A stretch of DNA of 64,000 nucleotides from Clostridium liquoris (lineage in GTDB: Bacteria; Bacillota; Clostridia; Clostridiales; Clostridiaceae), in NCBI RefSeq assembly GCF_002995785.1, contig NZ_PVXO01000032.1:1-64000 (forward strand). The letters run 5' to 3'. The position numbers and the translations under genes are program-made. The notes beneath the pieces are model-generated. The model searched no databases and was not told the origin of the DNA. It saw nothing but the letters and a program-made list of their open reading frames with translations. This document shows positions 57,022-64,000 of the stretch, piece after piece (within the stretch, counting starts at the first letter, position 1; each line of letters opens with the position of its first letter).

Positions 57022-59840
57022 ATGGAAAAAGAATTAGTTCTTGTAGTTGACTTTGGAGGTAACTAAACAGTTACAGAAACCTTGATGAAGTTTATAAAAC
57101 TTTAAAAGTTTTTTATAACTTAGCCTCCCATATTCGTAAAGAGTATGGAGCGATGCATATTATGCATCCAAAATCCTTTGAACTGCTGGAAGTTCCTAAA
57201 GCTTAACTAACTACAACGTAAGGATGAAATAAGCCTAGACGTGAATGTTGCGAAAGTAGAAAAAATAGTTAAGATGGCATATGGTTAAATCCTAAGTGCT
57301 AAAGTAATGGATAATCAGCAGCTAAGACTCGAATAGAGTAAAGTTCAACGACTATTCCGTAAAGGAAGTACACTACAAGCTATTGGTAGTGGAAGTGGAG
57401 GATACCGATTAGGTAAGAGGTAAGAAGTAAGAGTTAAGAATTGAAAGTATAACTGTTCACTCTTCACTTTTCGCTCTTAGTTAAATAAGGTAATGATATA
57501 GTCTACGCTCGTATCCGAAAGGTCGAGGCACTCGCGTAAGCGAAATGGCATCATAGGAGTAGCGTTCTATGGTAAATATAATAAACTTTATAAATGTTCT
57601 TTGAAAACTTTATATAACTTTATAAAAATAACACTCTTTTAAAAAGTACAGATGTAATCTCTTAAAATCATAATCAATCATCTCTTATAATTTTATTATA
57701 TGGTTATAATAAGATTATGGAAAGTGAGGTGAAAAATAATGATAAAGGCAGTAAAAATAAGATTATTTCCAAAAAGAAAATGCAGTCAATATTGAAAAAA
57801 TAGGTAAAGTAAAATATAAAACAAATTATGATATACCTATTTTACCTAATTATAATAATCCAAGATGTCATTTTGACGGCAAGTACTGGTATCTAACATT
57901 AGGGTTTGAGCATGACGAAAACCAAGTTGAGCTTAATGGGATAGAGTTTGTTCAGGTAGACAGATTTTATCCTAGCAGTAAAACCTGCTCTTGTTGCGGA
58001 AATGTTAAAAAAGACTTAAAACTTAAAGATAGAATATATGTATGTGATATTTGTGGATTAGAAATGGATAGAGATAAAAATGCTTCAATAAATCTTGGTA
58101 GTTACAAGGCACTCGAAGGGGTATAAAATAGTATAAATGGTGATTTTGAAAAGTTATACTATATGTATCCTGCGTTGTGGGAGAATTTAAGTCCTTGGAG
58201 AGTTACACCAAACTAAAGTAGAATAAGCAATTATTCAAAATAGAACTCTGTGAATAGGAAAGGTTATTTAGTAATGAATAACATAAGTAAAATTTATAAA
58301 GTTATATAAGGTTTTTTATAGACATTTATAAAGTTTATGCAACGGTCAATATAATCAGCTTATAGCTAGACGTGTTAGAGAAAACAATGTTTATTGTGAA
58401 ATAATTTCATATAGTTATTCAATAGATAAAATAAAAGAAAAAAATCCTAAAGGGATAATTTTTACAGGTGGACCTAACAGTGTTTATGGAGATAATACTC
58501 CAAAAGTAGATAAAGAGATATTCAATTTAGGAGTTCCTATACTTGGTATATGTTATGGACAGCAGTTAACTTCATATATTTTAGGTGGAAAAGTTCAAAG
58601 TGCGGAAATTAGAGAGTATGGAAAAACTGAAGTTAAATTGGATAATAGTTGTCCTTTATTTAATGAAATTGAAGAAAGTGAAGTATGTTGGATGAGCCAT
58701 ACAGATTTTGTATCAGAAGCTCCACAGGGGTTTAAAATAGTAGGAACAACTTCACAGTGTCCAGTAGCTGCTATGGCTAACGAGGAAAAGAAAATATATG
58801 GAGTACAGTTTCACCCGGAAGTTGAGCACACTCCTTTTGGCAGAAAAATGTTATCAAACTTTTTATTTAAGGTGTGTGGATTAAAGGGAGATTGGTCAAT
58901 GACTTCTTTTGCAGAAGAAAAAATAGCTAAAATAAAAGAATTAGTTGGAGATAAGAAAGTGATTTGTGCACTTTCAGGCGGGGTGGATTCATCTGTTGCA
59001 GCTGTACTTGCACACAAAGCTATTGGAAAACAGTTAACTTGCATATTTGTTGATCATGGTCTACTTAGAAAGGATGAAGGAGATCAGGTAGAAAGTGTAT
59101 TTAAACAGCAGTTTGATATGAATTTAATAAGGGTTAATGCTCAGAAAAGATTTTTAGGTAAACTAAAAGGTGTATCTGATCCTGAAAGAAAGAGAAAAAT
59201 TATAGGTGAAGAATTTATAAGGGTATTTGAAGAGGAAGCTAATAAATTAGGAGAAATAGATTTTTTAGTTCAAGGAACTATTTATCCTGATATAGTAGAA
59301 AGCGGTACTGGTGCTTCAGCTACAATAAAGAGTCACCATAATGTTGGAGGACTCCCAGAAGATATTCAGTTTCAGCTTATAGAGCCTTTAAGAGAACTAT
59401 TTAAGGATGAAGTTAGAGCAGTAGGTGAAAAACTTGGAATTCCTCATAAATTAGTATGGAGGCAGCCATTTCCAGGACCAGGTCTTGCTATAAGAGTACT
59501 TGGTGAAGTAACTGAAGAAAAATTAAAAATAACTAGAGAAGCAGATGCTATTTTCAGAGAAGAAATAGCTAATGCACAGCTTGATGAAAGCATATGGCAG
59601 TATTTTGCATGCCTTCCTAATATACGTTCAGTAGGGGTTATGGGGGATGAAAGAACTTATTGTCACACTATAGCTTTAAGAGCAGTAACATCTTCAGATG
59701 CAATGACTTCTGAGTGGGCTAGAATACCTTATGAGGTTTTAGATAAAGTTTCTAGAAGAATTGTAAATGAAGTTAAAGGAGTAAACAGAATAGTTTACGA
59801 TATAACTTCAAAACCACCTTCAACAATCGAGTGGGAATAA
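57022..59840 (+). CDS. guaA: GMP synthase (glutamine-hydrolysing), interrupted by an IStron-like intron
   Basis: The gene is in two parts. Exon 1 (57022-57060) encodes [13 protein letters not shown]. Exon 2 (58347-59840) begins [13 protein letters not shown]. Joined in frame they give a normal-length 510-residue GuaA that converts XMP to GMP. The glutaminase triad lies in GICYGQQL and FHPEVEH; the ATP-PP loop is SGGVDSS. Without splicing, translation stops two codons after exon 1 (GGT AAC TAA). Both exons keep intact coding sequence, so the gene is probably functional through RNA splicing. It is co-transcribed with guaB under a guanine riboswitch. Confidence 0.88.
57416..57482. repeat. Palindromic repeat nested inside the intron (P8 region)
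   Basis: TAAGAG...CTCTTA and AAGTAAGAGT...ACTCTTCACTT arms lie between the two P7 strands, where a peripheral loop of the ribozyme is expected. The style of tandem AAG/TTC words resembles the intergenic repeats elsewhere in the window. Confidence 0.5.
57582..57627 (+). repeat. Left arm of the inverted repeat enclosing the tnpB remnant
   Basis: This ~46-nt arm is nearly complementary to 58292-58337. TAAACTTTATAAATGT pairs with ACATTTATAAAGTTTA, and ACTTTATATAACTTTATAAA with TTTATAAAGTTATATAAGGT-like sequence. In RNA the pair would loop out the tnpB region and bring the 3' splice site to the catalytic core. Confidence 0.85.
57739..58126 (+). pseudogene. tnpB: tnpB remnant with two internal deletions
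   Basis: A start after GTGAGGTG reads [14 protein letters not shown], then the frame breaks. In another frame the sequence resumes with a wedge-domain piece ([14 protein letters not shown]...[14 protein letters not shown]). It then jumps in frame to the C-terminal RuvC/zinc part ([31 protein letters not shown]) and stops at 58126. The RuvC-I Asp and RuvC-II Glu are gone, so it cannot cut DNA. The four zinc cysteines and the last Asp remain. The C-terminus is related to the intact TnpB at 62.3 kb but not identical. Confidence 0.85.
58292..58337 (+). repeat. Right arm of the inverted repeat enclosing the tnpB remnant
   Basis: Near-complement of 57582-57627; it ends only nine bases before the 3' boundary of the insertion. 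Confidence 0.85.
58347..59840 (+). CDS. guaA: guaA exon 2 (GMP synthase, residues 14-510)
   Basis: This part encodes nearly all of GuaA, from [10 protein letters not shown] to KPPSTIEWE. It has no start codon or ribosome site of its own at the 5' end. An internal ATG at 58638 would lose the glutaminase Cys (GICYGQQ, encoded near 58550) and is not a plausible start. The coding sequence shows no frameshift or premature stop. Confidence 0.9.
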   Translation, partial: QYNQLIARRVRENNVYCEIISYSYSIDKIKEKNPKGIIFTGGPNSVYGDNTPKVDKEIFNLGVPILGICYGQQLTSYILGGKVQSAEIREYGKTEVKLDNSCPLFNEIEESEVCWMSHTDFVSEAPQGFKIVGTTSQCPVAAMANEEKKIYGVQFHPEVEHTPFGRKMLSNFLFKVCGLKGDWSMTSFAEEKIAKIKELVGDKKVICALSGGVDSSVAAVLAHKAIGKQLTCIFVDHGLLRKDEGDQVESVFKQQFDMNLIRVNAQKRFLGKLKGVSDPERKRKIIGEEFIRVFEEEANKLGEIDFLVQGTIYPDIVESGTGASATIKSHHNVGGLPEDIQFQLIEPLRELFKDEVRAVGEKLGIPHKLVWRQPFPGPGLAIRVLGEVTEEKLKITREADAIFREEIANAQLDESIWQYFACLPNIRSVGVMGDERTYCHTIALRAVTSSDAMTSEWARIPYEVLDKVSRRIVNEVKGVNRIVYDITSKPPSTIEWE

Positions 59841-59869
59841 GAATTCAAATAATAAATAATAAATAATAA

Positions 59870-59925
59870 ATAATAGTGCCTTAGATGTGCATAGATTTGT
59901 AGTGCATTTAAGGCACTTTCTTATC
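59870..59925 (+). terminator. Intrinsic terminator of guaBA
   Basis: GTGCCTTAGATG and its near complement (CAT..TTAAGGCAC) are followed by TTTCTTATC. A run of AATAAAT units lies just before it (59850-59870). Confidence 0.75.
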
Positions 59926-60072
59926 ATGCTAGTTTACAAAAATTACAAATTTCCCTTGATTTAAAGATCTCATTATAATAAAATTTATATAGTAATGTTT
60001 TGATTGGAAGATTATATTTATAATGTTTTTAAGCAATAATACTATATAAGACTTTTTTAGGAGGAAATTTAT

Positions 60073-61419
60073 ATGAAGAAAATAAACTTGGATTTAAGCT
60101 ATGCTAAACCTTATTTGGAAGAAGAGGAGATATATAATTTAGAGCCTCTAATAAAAGAAGCTCATAAAATGCTTCATGAGGGCACAGGAGCAGGAAATGA
60201 TTTTTTAGGGTGGGTTGATTTACCTGTAAATTATGATAAAGAAGAATTTAGAAGAATAATAGAAGCATCAGAAAGAATTAAAGCTAATTCAGATATTTTA
60301 ATTGTCATTGGTATAGGAGGTTCATATTTAGGAGCTAGGGCTGCAATTGAAATGTTAAGCCATAGTTTTTATAATAATTTAAATAAAGAGAGAAGAAAAA
60401 ACCCGGCTATATTCTATGTAGGGAATAATATTAGCTCAACTTATATGGCAGATTTATTGGAGCTAGTGGATGGAAAGGATTTTTCAATAAATGTTATATC
60501 AAAATCCGGAACTACTACAGAACCAGCTATTGCTTTTAGAATTTTTAGAGAATTGGCTGAAAAGAAATATGGAAAAGAGGAAGCTAAAAAAAGAATATTT
60601 GCTACCACTGATAAAGAAAAAGGAGCATTAAAATCTCTAGCTCATAGTGAGGGATATGAAACCTTTGTAATTCCTGATGATATAGGTGGACGATATTCTG
60701 TTCTAACAGCAGTAGGACTTTTGCCAATTGCGGTAGCAGGAATCAATATTGAAGAGATGATGAAAGGTGCTCAGGAGGCAAGGGAAGACTTTATGGAATT
60801 AGATTTAAGTAAAAATCCTTGCTATAAATATGCTGCGGCAAGAAATGCTTTAAATAGAAAGGGTAAGAACATAGAAATTATGGCTAATTTTGAGCCTTGT
60901 TTACATTATTTTGGAGAATGGTGGAAACAACTTTATGGGGAAAGTGAAGGAAAGAATAGAAAAGGAATATTCCCAGCAGCCGTTGATTTTTCTACAGATC
61001 TTCATTCCATGGGGCAATATATACAGGATGGTTTAAGAATAATATTTGAAACTTTTATAAATGTAGAAAATCCAAGGAAAAATATAACCATTAAGGAAGA
61101 TAAGGATAATGTGGATGGGTTAAACTTTTTAGCTGGTGATACTATGGATTTTGTGAATAAACAGGCCTTTGTGGGAACAGTATTGGCTCACAATGATGGA
61201 GAAGTTCCTGGCATAGTTATAAATGTTCCAGAGTTAATTCCCTATTATTTTGGATATATGGTTTATTTCTTCGAAAAGGCTTGTGGCATAAGTGGATATC
61301 TTTTAGGAGTTAATCCTTTTAATCAGCCAGGTGTAGAGGGGTATAAAAAGAATATGTTTGCTCTTTTAGGTAAACCAGGTTACGAAGAACTTAAAGAAAG
61401 TTTAGAAAAAAGATTATAG
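60073..61419 (+). CDS. pgi: Glucose-6-phosphate isomerase
   Basis: The 448-residue enzyme interconverts glucose-6-phosphate and fructose-6-phosphate. Family marks are [14 protein letters not shown] near 78, the phosphate-loop [14 protein letters not shown] near 143, [17 protein letters not shown] near 201, and [16 protein letters not shown] near 415. The length fits the shorter Gram-positive type. GGAGG precedes the ATG. It is followed after 13 bp by the DUF188 gene. Confidence 0.97.
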   Translation: MKKINLDLSYAKPYLEEEEIYNLEPLIKEAHKMLHEGTGAGNDFLGWVDLPVNYDKEEFRRIIEASERIKANSDILIVIGIGGSYLGARAAIEMLSHSFYNNLNKERRKNPAIFYVGNNISSTYMADLLELVDGKDFSINVISKSGTTTEPAIAFRIFRELAEKKYGKEEAKKRIFATTDKEKGALKSLAHSEGYETFVIPDDIGGRYSVLTAVGLLPIAVAGINIEEMMKGAQEAREDFMELDLSKNPCYKYAAARNALNRKGKNIEIMANFEPCLHYFGEWWKQLYGESEGKNRKGIFPAAVDFSTDLHSMGQYIQDGLRIIFETFINVENPRKNITIKEDKDNVDGLNFLAGDTMDFVNKQAFVGTVLAHNDGEVPGIVINVPELIPYYFGYMVYFFEKACGISGYLLGVNPFNQPGVEGYKKNMFALLGKPGYEELKESLEKRL

Positions 61420-61432
61420 AAGGGAGAAGAGT

Positions 61433-61894
61433 GTGAGAATATTAGTAGATGCAGATGCATGTCCGGGAAGAGATTTAATAGAAAAAGCAGCAATGAAATA
61501 TGAAATTGAAGTTATAATGTATTGTGATATGAATCATATTTTACGCAGCGATTATAGCGTGGTAAAGTATATAGAAAGCGGTTTTCAAAGTGTAGATATG
61601 GCTATAGCAAATGTAGCAAAAGCAGGAGATATAGTGGTAACTCAAGATTATGGAGTTGCAGCTATGGTTCTTGGGAAAAAGGCTTATGCAATAAGCCCTA
61701 AGGGCCGTATTTATAGTGATGAAAATATAGATAGATTGTTATTTGAGAGACATATTAGTGCAAAAGTTAGGAGAGGTGGAGGAAAAACTTCTAATCATCC
61801 TAAAAAAAGAACTTCTGAAGATGATGAACGTTTATATAAAAACATGTTGCTATTAATAAAAAAGCACAGGGAGAAAACAGATAACAGATTATAG
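61433..61894 (+). CDS. YaiI/YqxD family (DUF188) protein
   Basis: The 153-residue protein has the family opening RILVDADACPGRDLIEKAA, the PIN-like ANVAKAGDIVVTQDYGVAAM near 60-80, and FERHISAKVRRGGGKTSNHPK with KKRT near 105-125. DUF188 proteins are PIN-fold and may be nucleases; no role is established. The start is GTG behind GGGAGAAGA. It is probably co-transcribed with pgi. Confidence 0.92.
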   Translation: MRILVDADACPGRDLIEKAAMKYEIEVIMYCDMNHILRSDYSVVKYIESGFQSVDMAIANVAKAGDIVVTQDYGVAAMVLGKKAYAISPKGRIYSDENIDRLLFERHISAKVRRGGGKTSNHPKKRTSEDDERLYKNMLLLIKKHREKTDNRL

Positions 61895-62130
61895 GGCAAA
61901 GATTACAGAGTATAGATGACAGTTAAGAAGACATTTTTTCACTACACTGTGGGAAAGTTTAAATTTTAAATAATAAAGAATAAATAATAGATATGGAGAA
62001 TTTTTCTCATTGATATTGCGAAAAGTTTTTAATTGAAATTTTATTAACTTACCCTGAGGGTAAGGTTTCATTATTTATTCTTTATTAATTTTTATTTATT
62101 ATTTTAAAAAGTGCATTGCACTTTTTAACA
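61885..62130. repeat. Imperfect palindromic intergenic repeat (copy 3)
   Basis: The core at 61991-62036 (GGAGAATTTTTCTCATTGAT, ATTGCGAAAAGTTTTTAATTGAAA) matches the 39.7-kb copy and, inverted, the 8.2-kb copy. AATAATAAAGAATAAATAAT and its mirror TTATTTATTCTTTATTA flank it. The outer end is the hairpin AAAAAGTGCATTGCACTTTTT (62106-62127), the same type that ends the 8.2-kb copy. Confidence 0.65.
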
Positions 62131-62330
62131 TAATGGGCGGAATTCTTTCATCCTCTTATGTGGGAGATGGATAGCCCTCTTATTATTTTAGGTTCAATAC
62201 ATAAAATAATAATTTCTCGATGAATTATCATAGATTATATACCCTAAATAAGGAGTAAGGCTATAAATATGGTAAACAAATGAATTTAGATACAAGTATA
62301 GGGGAAGAGTAATAAATGAGGTGAAAATCT

Positions 62331-63536
62331 GTGATTAAGAAAAATAAGGGGTATAGATTTAGGCTAAAACCCAATAAAGAGCAAATGATATACTTAGAGA
62401 AAGCTTTTGGTTGTAGTAGAAAAATGTATAACTTATATGTTGATATGCTATATAAACAGCTTCATGAGAAAAATTTTATTAATGGAAAAATTGATTACAA
62501 GGCTATAGACTTGCCAACACCAGCAATAATAAAAAAAGATTATGAGTATATGAAAGAAATAGATTCATTAGCTTTTGCAAATGTACAGCTTAATTTTAGG
62601 GATGCCATAAAAAAATACAATAGTGAATTTGATGGTAAAACATACTCAAAAAAAGCATTGAAGCAAGTTGAAACTTTAGGCAAAGAATTAACATTCAAGG
62701 ACTTAAAAGGTATTCCAAACTTCAAAAGTAAAAGAAAAAACCAGGATTCTTTCACCACCAATAATCAAAATGGCACTGTATCAATAGTAGATGAAAAGTA
62801 TGTTAAGATACCTAAATTAAAAGAGCCTATTAGATTTGTTAATCATAGACAATTACCTAAAAACAGCATTATAAAAAGTGTTACATTATCAAAGAATTGT
62901 AGGAATCAATATTATATAAGCTTTATAGTAGAATATTATACTCCGGAAAAGCAAACTCCTTCAAAAATAATTCTAGGATTAGATTATTCTCAGCATGATT
63001 TTTATGTAGATAGCCAGGGCAGGAAAGCCAACTACCCTAAATATTACAAAAAGACTGAAGAAAAATTAAAAAAAGAGCAGCAAAAGTTAAGTAGAAAAGT
63101 ATTAAAATCTAATAACTGGATTAAACAAAAAAGGAAAATATCAAAAATACAAAACAAAATATCAGAACAAAGAAAAGATTGGCTTCATAAAAAATCATAT
63201 AATCTAGCAAAGGCATACGATGCGATAATAGTAGAAGATATAAACTTAAGAGCAGTAGGACAATGCTTAAAGCTAGGTAAATCATTAGCCGACAATGGGT
63301 TTGGAACATTTAGAAATTTTCTAAAGTATAAGTTAGAAGATAAAGGAAAGCAACTTATCAAAATAGATAAATGGTTTCCATCTTCCAAAATGTGCAGTAA
63401 TTGTGGAGCTATGAAAGAAAAGTTACAGCTATCAGATAGAATATATAAATGTGAAAATTGTGGCTGTATTATAGATAGAGATTATAATGCAGCACTAAAT
63501 ATAAAAGAGGCTGGTTCTGCCTTGTTAGCTTGGTAA
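62331..63536 (+). CDS. tnpB: RNA-guided endonuclease TnpB (IS605 OrfB)
   Basis: The 401-residue protein looks intact. It has an N-terminal helix-turn-helix region (YRFRLKPNKEQMIYLEKAFG), wedge domain, and RuvC catalytic residues D218 (ILGLDYSQ), E302 (IIVEDINL) and D384 (IIDRDYNAALN). The zinc site is C355/C358/C374/C377 (CSNCG, CENCG). TnpB is a nuclease guided by an omega RNA made from the 3' end of the element; it helps the transposon persist. The start is GTG behind AGGTGA. No transposase TnpA is adjacent, so movement would need one in trans. Confidence 0.93.
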   Translation: MIKKNKGYRFRLKPNKEQMIYLEKAFGCSRKMYNLYVDMLYKQLHEKNFINGKIDYKAIDLPTPAIIKKDYEYMKEIDSLAFANVQLNFRDAIKKYNSEFDGKTYSKKALKQVETLGKELTFKDLKGIPNFKSKRKNQDSFTTNNQNGTVSIVDEKYVKIPKLKEPIRFVNHRQLPKNSIIKSVTLSKNCRNQYYISFIVEYYTPEKQTPSKIILGLDYSQHDFYVDSQGRKANYPKYYKKTEEKLKKEQQKLSRKVLKSNNWIKQKRKISKIQNKISEQRKDWLHKKSYNLAKAYDAIIVEDINLRAVGQCLKLGKSLADNGFGTFRNFLKYKLEDKGKQLIKIDKWFPSSKMCSNCGAMKEKLQLSDRIYKCENCGCIIDRDYNAALNIKEAGSALLAW

Positions 63537-63568
63537 ACTTATCTTCATTAAAAGGTATTACCCAAGAA

Positions 63569-63600
63569 ACCACCACTTCTAAAGTGGTGGTGAGTTCACT
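63569..63600 (+). ncRNA. Right-end hairpin, expected 3' part of the omega RNA
   Basis: The perfect 10-bp stem with a CTA-type loop is followed by GAGTTCAC. In this family the omega RNA scaffold ends at the element's right end and the flanking DNA supplies the guide. Placement here is inference from the family. Confidence 0.45.
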
Positions 63601-64000
63601 CATTAGAATACAAAATAGTCATGCTAATAGGTTCTAATTCAATTTTATCTCCTTCTATTATTTTTAATGGAGATAAGCTGATTTTATCTCGGGTGCCTAT
63701 AAGGTTCCAAGAATTATAAGGTATATTTAATATTCCAGCATTTTTATTAGGATTATATATTATAAGGATACTTTTCCAGGGGTCTCCATTTGCATGATCT
63801 TTCAAAATAAAAGCCACTATATTTTTTGGTACATTATTTAGAAATATAAGATGATTTTTTATATCTTCTTTTTTATTCATTCTAAAGCCTGCATGTTCTT
63901 TTCTTAAGTTTATTAGATCTTTATAATACTTACATACATCTAGGAATAAAGCTTTTCTATGCCAATCTATACAATTGATACTATCAGAAGATTTAAAACT
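63596..64000 (-). CDS. Pullulanase/alpha-amylase-type enzyme, C-terminal part (truncated by the window)
   Basis: The minus-strand frame is open to the window edge and continues upstream of the internal Met codon at 63880. It reads SINCIDWHRKALFLDVCKYY, DLINLRKEHAGFR, then NIVAFILKDHANGDPWKSIL and a beta-sandwich tail (WNLIGTRDKISLSPLKIIEG). These match the end of GH13 type I pullulanases. Such enzymes split alpha-1,6 bonds of pullulan or glycogen. The stop codon lies in the right-end sequence of the adjoining IS element, so the last residues may have been altered by its insertion. Confidence 0.8.
   Translation of the reverse strand, partial: SFKSSDSINCIDWHRKALFLDVCKYYKDLINLRKEHAGFRMNKKEDIKNHLIFLNNVPKNIVAFILKDHANGDPWKSILIIYNPNKNAGILNIPYNSWNLIGTRDKISLSPLKIIEGDKIELEPISMTILYSNE

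Larger units (their letters stand above)
57061..58346 (+). mobile_element. Mini-IStron: group I intron fused to an IS605-family remnant
   Basis: The 1286-nt insertion lies in guaA, same orientation. Group I marks: guide GCCTCC (57123-57128) pairs with exon end GGAGGT, with a U-G wobble at the splice site. TTGC (57248-57251) can pair with the Q-like motif AATCAGCAGCTAAG (57313-57326). P7 strands GACTAT (57350-57355) and ATAGTC (57498-57503) are complementary, within GTTCAACGACTA and GATATAGTC. P9-like hairpins follow (57507-57545). Transposon marks: a tnpB remnant and a non-coding 3' tail (58127-58280) where the omega RNA would lie. No TnpA gene is present. Confidence 0.85.
62131..63600 (+). 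mobile_element. TnpB-only IS200/IS605-family (IS1341-type) element
   Basis: The element encodes only TnpB. The left end is taken near 62131-62180, where GGGC...GCCC encloses a CATC/GATG hairpin. The right end has the perfect 10-bp hairpin ACCACCACTT/AAGTGGTGGT (63569-63591) followed by GAGTTCAC, the usual form of IS605-family right ends. There is no tnpA and no group I core, so it is not an IStron. It lies between the 61.9-62.1 kb repeat and the 3' end of a pullulanase-like gene. Exact ends are uncertain by some bases. Confidence 0.75.

Noticed and set aside
58638-59840. A shorter guaA starting at an internal ATG
   Set aside because: It would drop the glutaminase Cys and half of that domain. 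The open frame extends upstream to 58347 with strong GuaA identity and joins exon 1 in frame.
62131-63600. The intact TnpB element as a second IStron
   Set aside because: The ~200 nt before its start codon contain no guide, Q or P7 motifs, and it interrupts no reading frame that splicing would restore.

Overview
The window is AT-rich chromosomal DNA from an anaerobic, endospore-forming, butyrate-type Clostridium (Clostridiaceae). This is inferred from the gerK germinant-receptor locus, a SleL-type cortex hydrolase, the crt-bcd-etfBA-hbd butyryl-CoA operon, NfnAB, a ferredoxin-type [FeFe] hydrogenase, Rex, CIRCE-controlled groESL and the codon use. No species is claimed.

Layout. 0-4 kb: divergent spore germination genes (gerKB / gerKA-gerKC). 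4-8 kb: an AlbA_2-domain protein, a small P-loop protein, an RMD1-like membrane protein and tyrS. 8-11 kb: the minus-strand tsaE-tsaB-rimI operon and a tandem HD-GYP protein. 11-16 kb: an orphan degenerate ZnuA-like lipoprotein, tRNA-Trp, an L,D-transpeptidase, a GlpB-like flavoprotein flanked by what look like decayed partners, a RusA-like resolvase and tsaD. 17-21 kb: glycerate use (CdaR-type regulator, glycerate kinase, GntP permease). 21-27 kb: a five-gene peptide ABC transporter. 27-32 kb: a LysM-GH18 cortex hydrolase, proC, an ABC-F ATPase and rex. 32-42.5 kb: a redox island (crt-bcd-etfB-etfA-hbd, nfnAB, ogg, [FeFe] hydrogenase), with a near-perfect Rex operator before crt and a Rex-like site before the hydrogenase. 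42.7-46.5 kb: two membrane proteins and CIRCE-groES-groEL. 46.7-51.3 kb: a large LPXTG adhesin with a class D-like sortase. 51.4-55.3 kb: a TtcA-like enzyme, then a c-di-GMP-II riboswitch in front of a receiver / CheC-like / PAS-GGDEF / prepilin-peptidase operon. 55.3-59.8 kb: a guanine riboswitch and guaB-guaA. 60-64 kb: pgi, a DUF188 gene, a TnpB-only IS element, and the 3' end of a pullulanase-like gene that runs off the window.

Most notable: guaA (GMP synthase) is split after codon 13 by a 1286-nt insertion with the features of a group I intron (internal guide matching the 5' exon, a complementary P7 pair, Q-like motif). The insertion also carries a doubly deleted tnpB remnant held between ~46-nt inverted arms. 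This is the architecture of an IStron, a group I intron fused to an IS605-family transposon. Removing it restores an ordinary 510-residue GuaA, so expression of this purine gene probably depends on RNA splicing of a mobile element that has lost its nuclease. A second noteworthy circuit is the c-di-GMP-II riboswitch: P1 shares its 3' strand with a terminator, which predicts an ON switch, and it lies ahead of a diguanylate cyclase and a prepilin peptidase. A family of palindromic intergenic repeats with a shared core recurs at about 8.2, 28.2, 39.7 and 62.0 kb. A related-looking palindrome sits in a peripheral loop of the intron.
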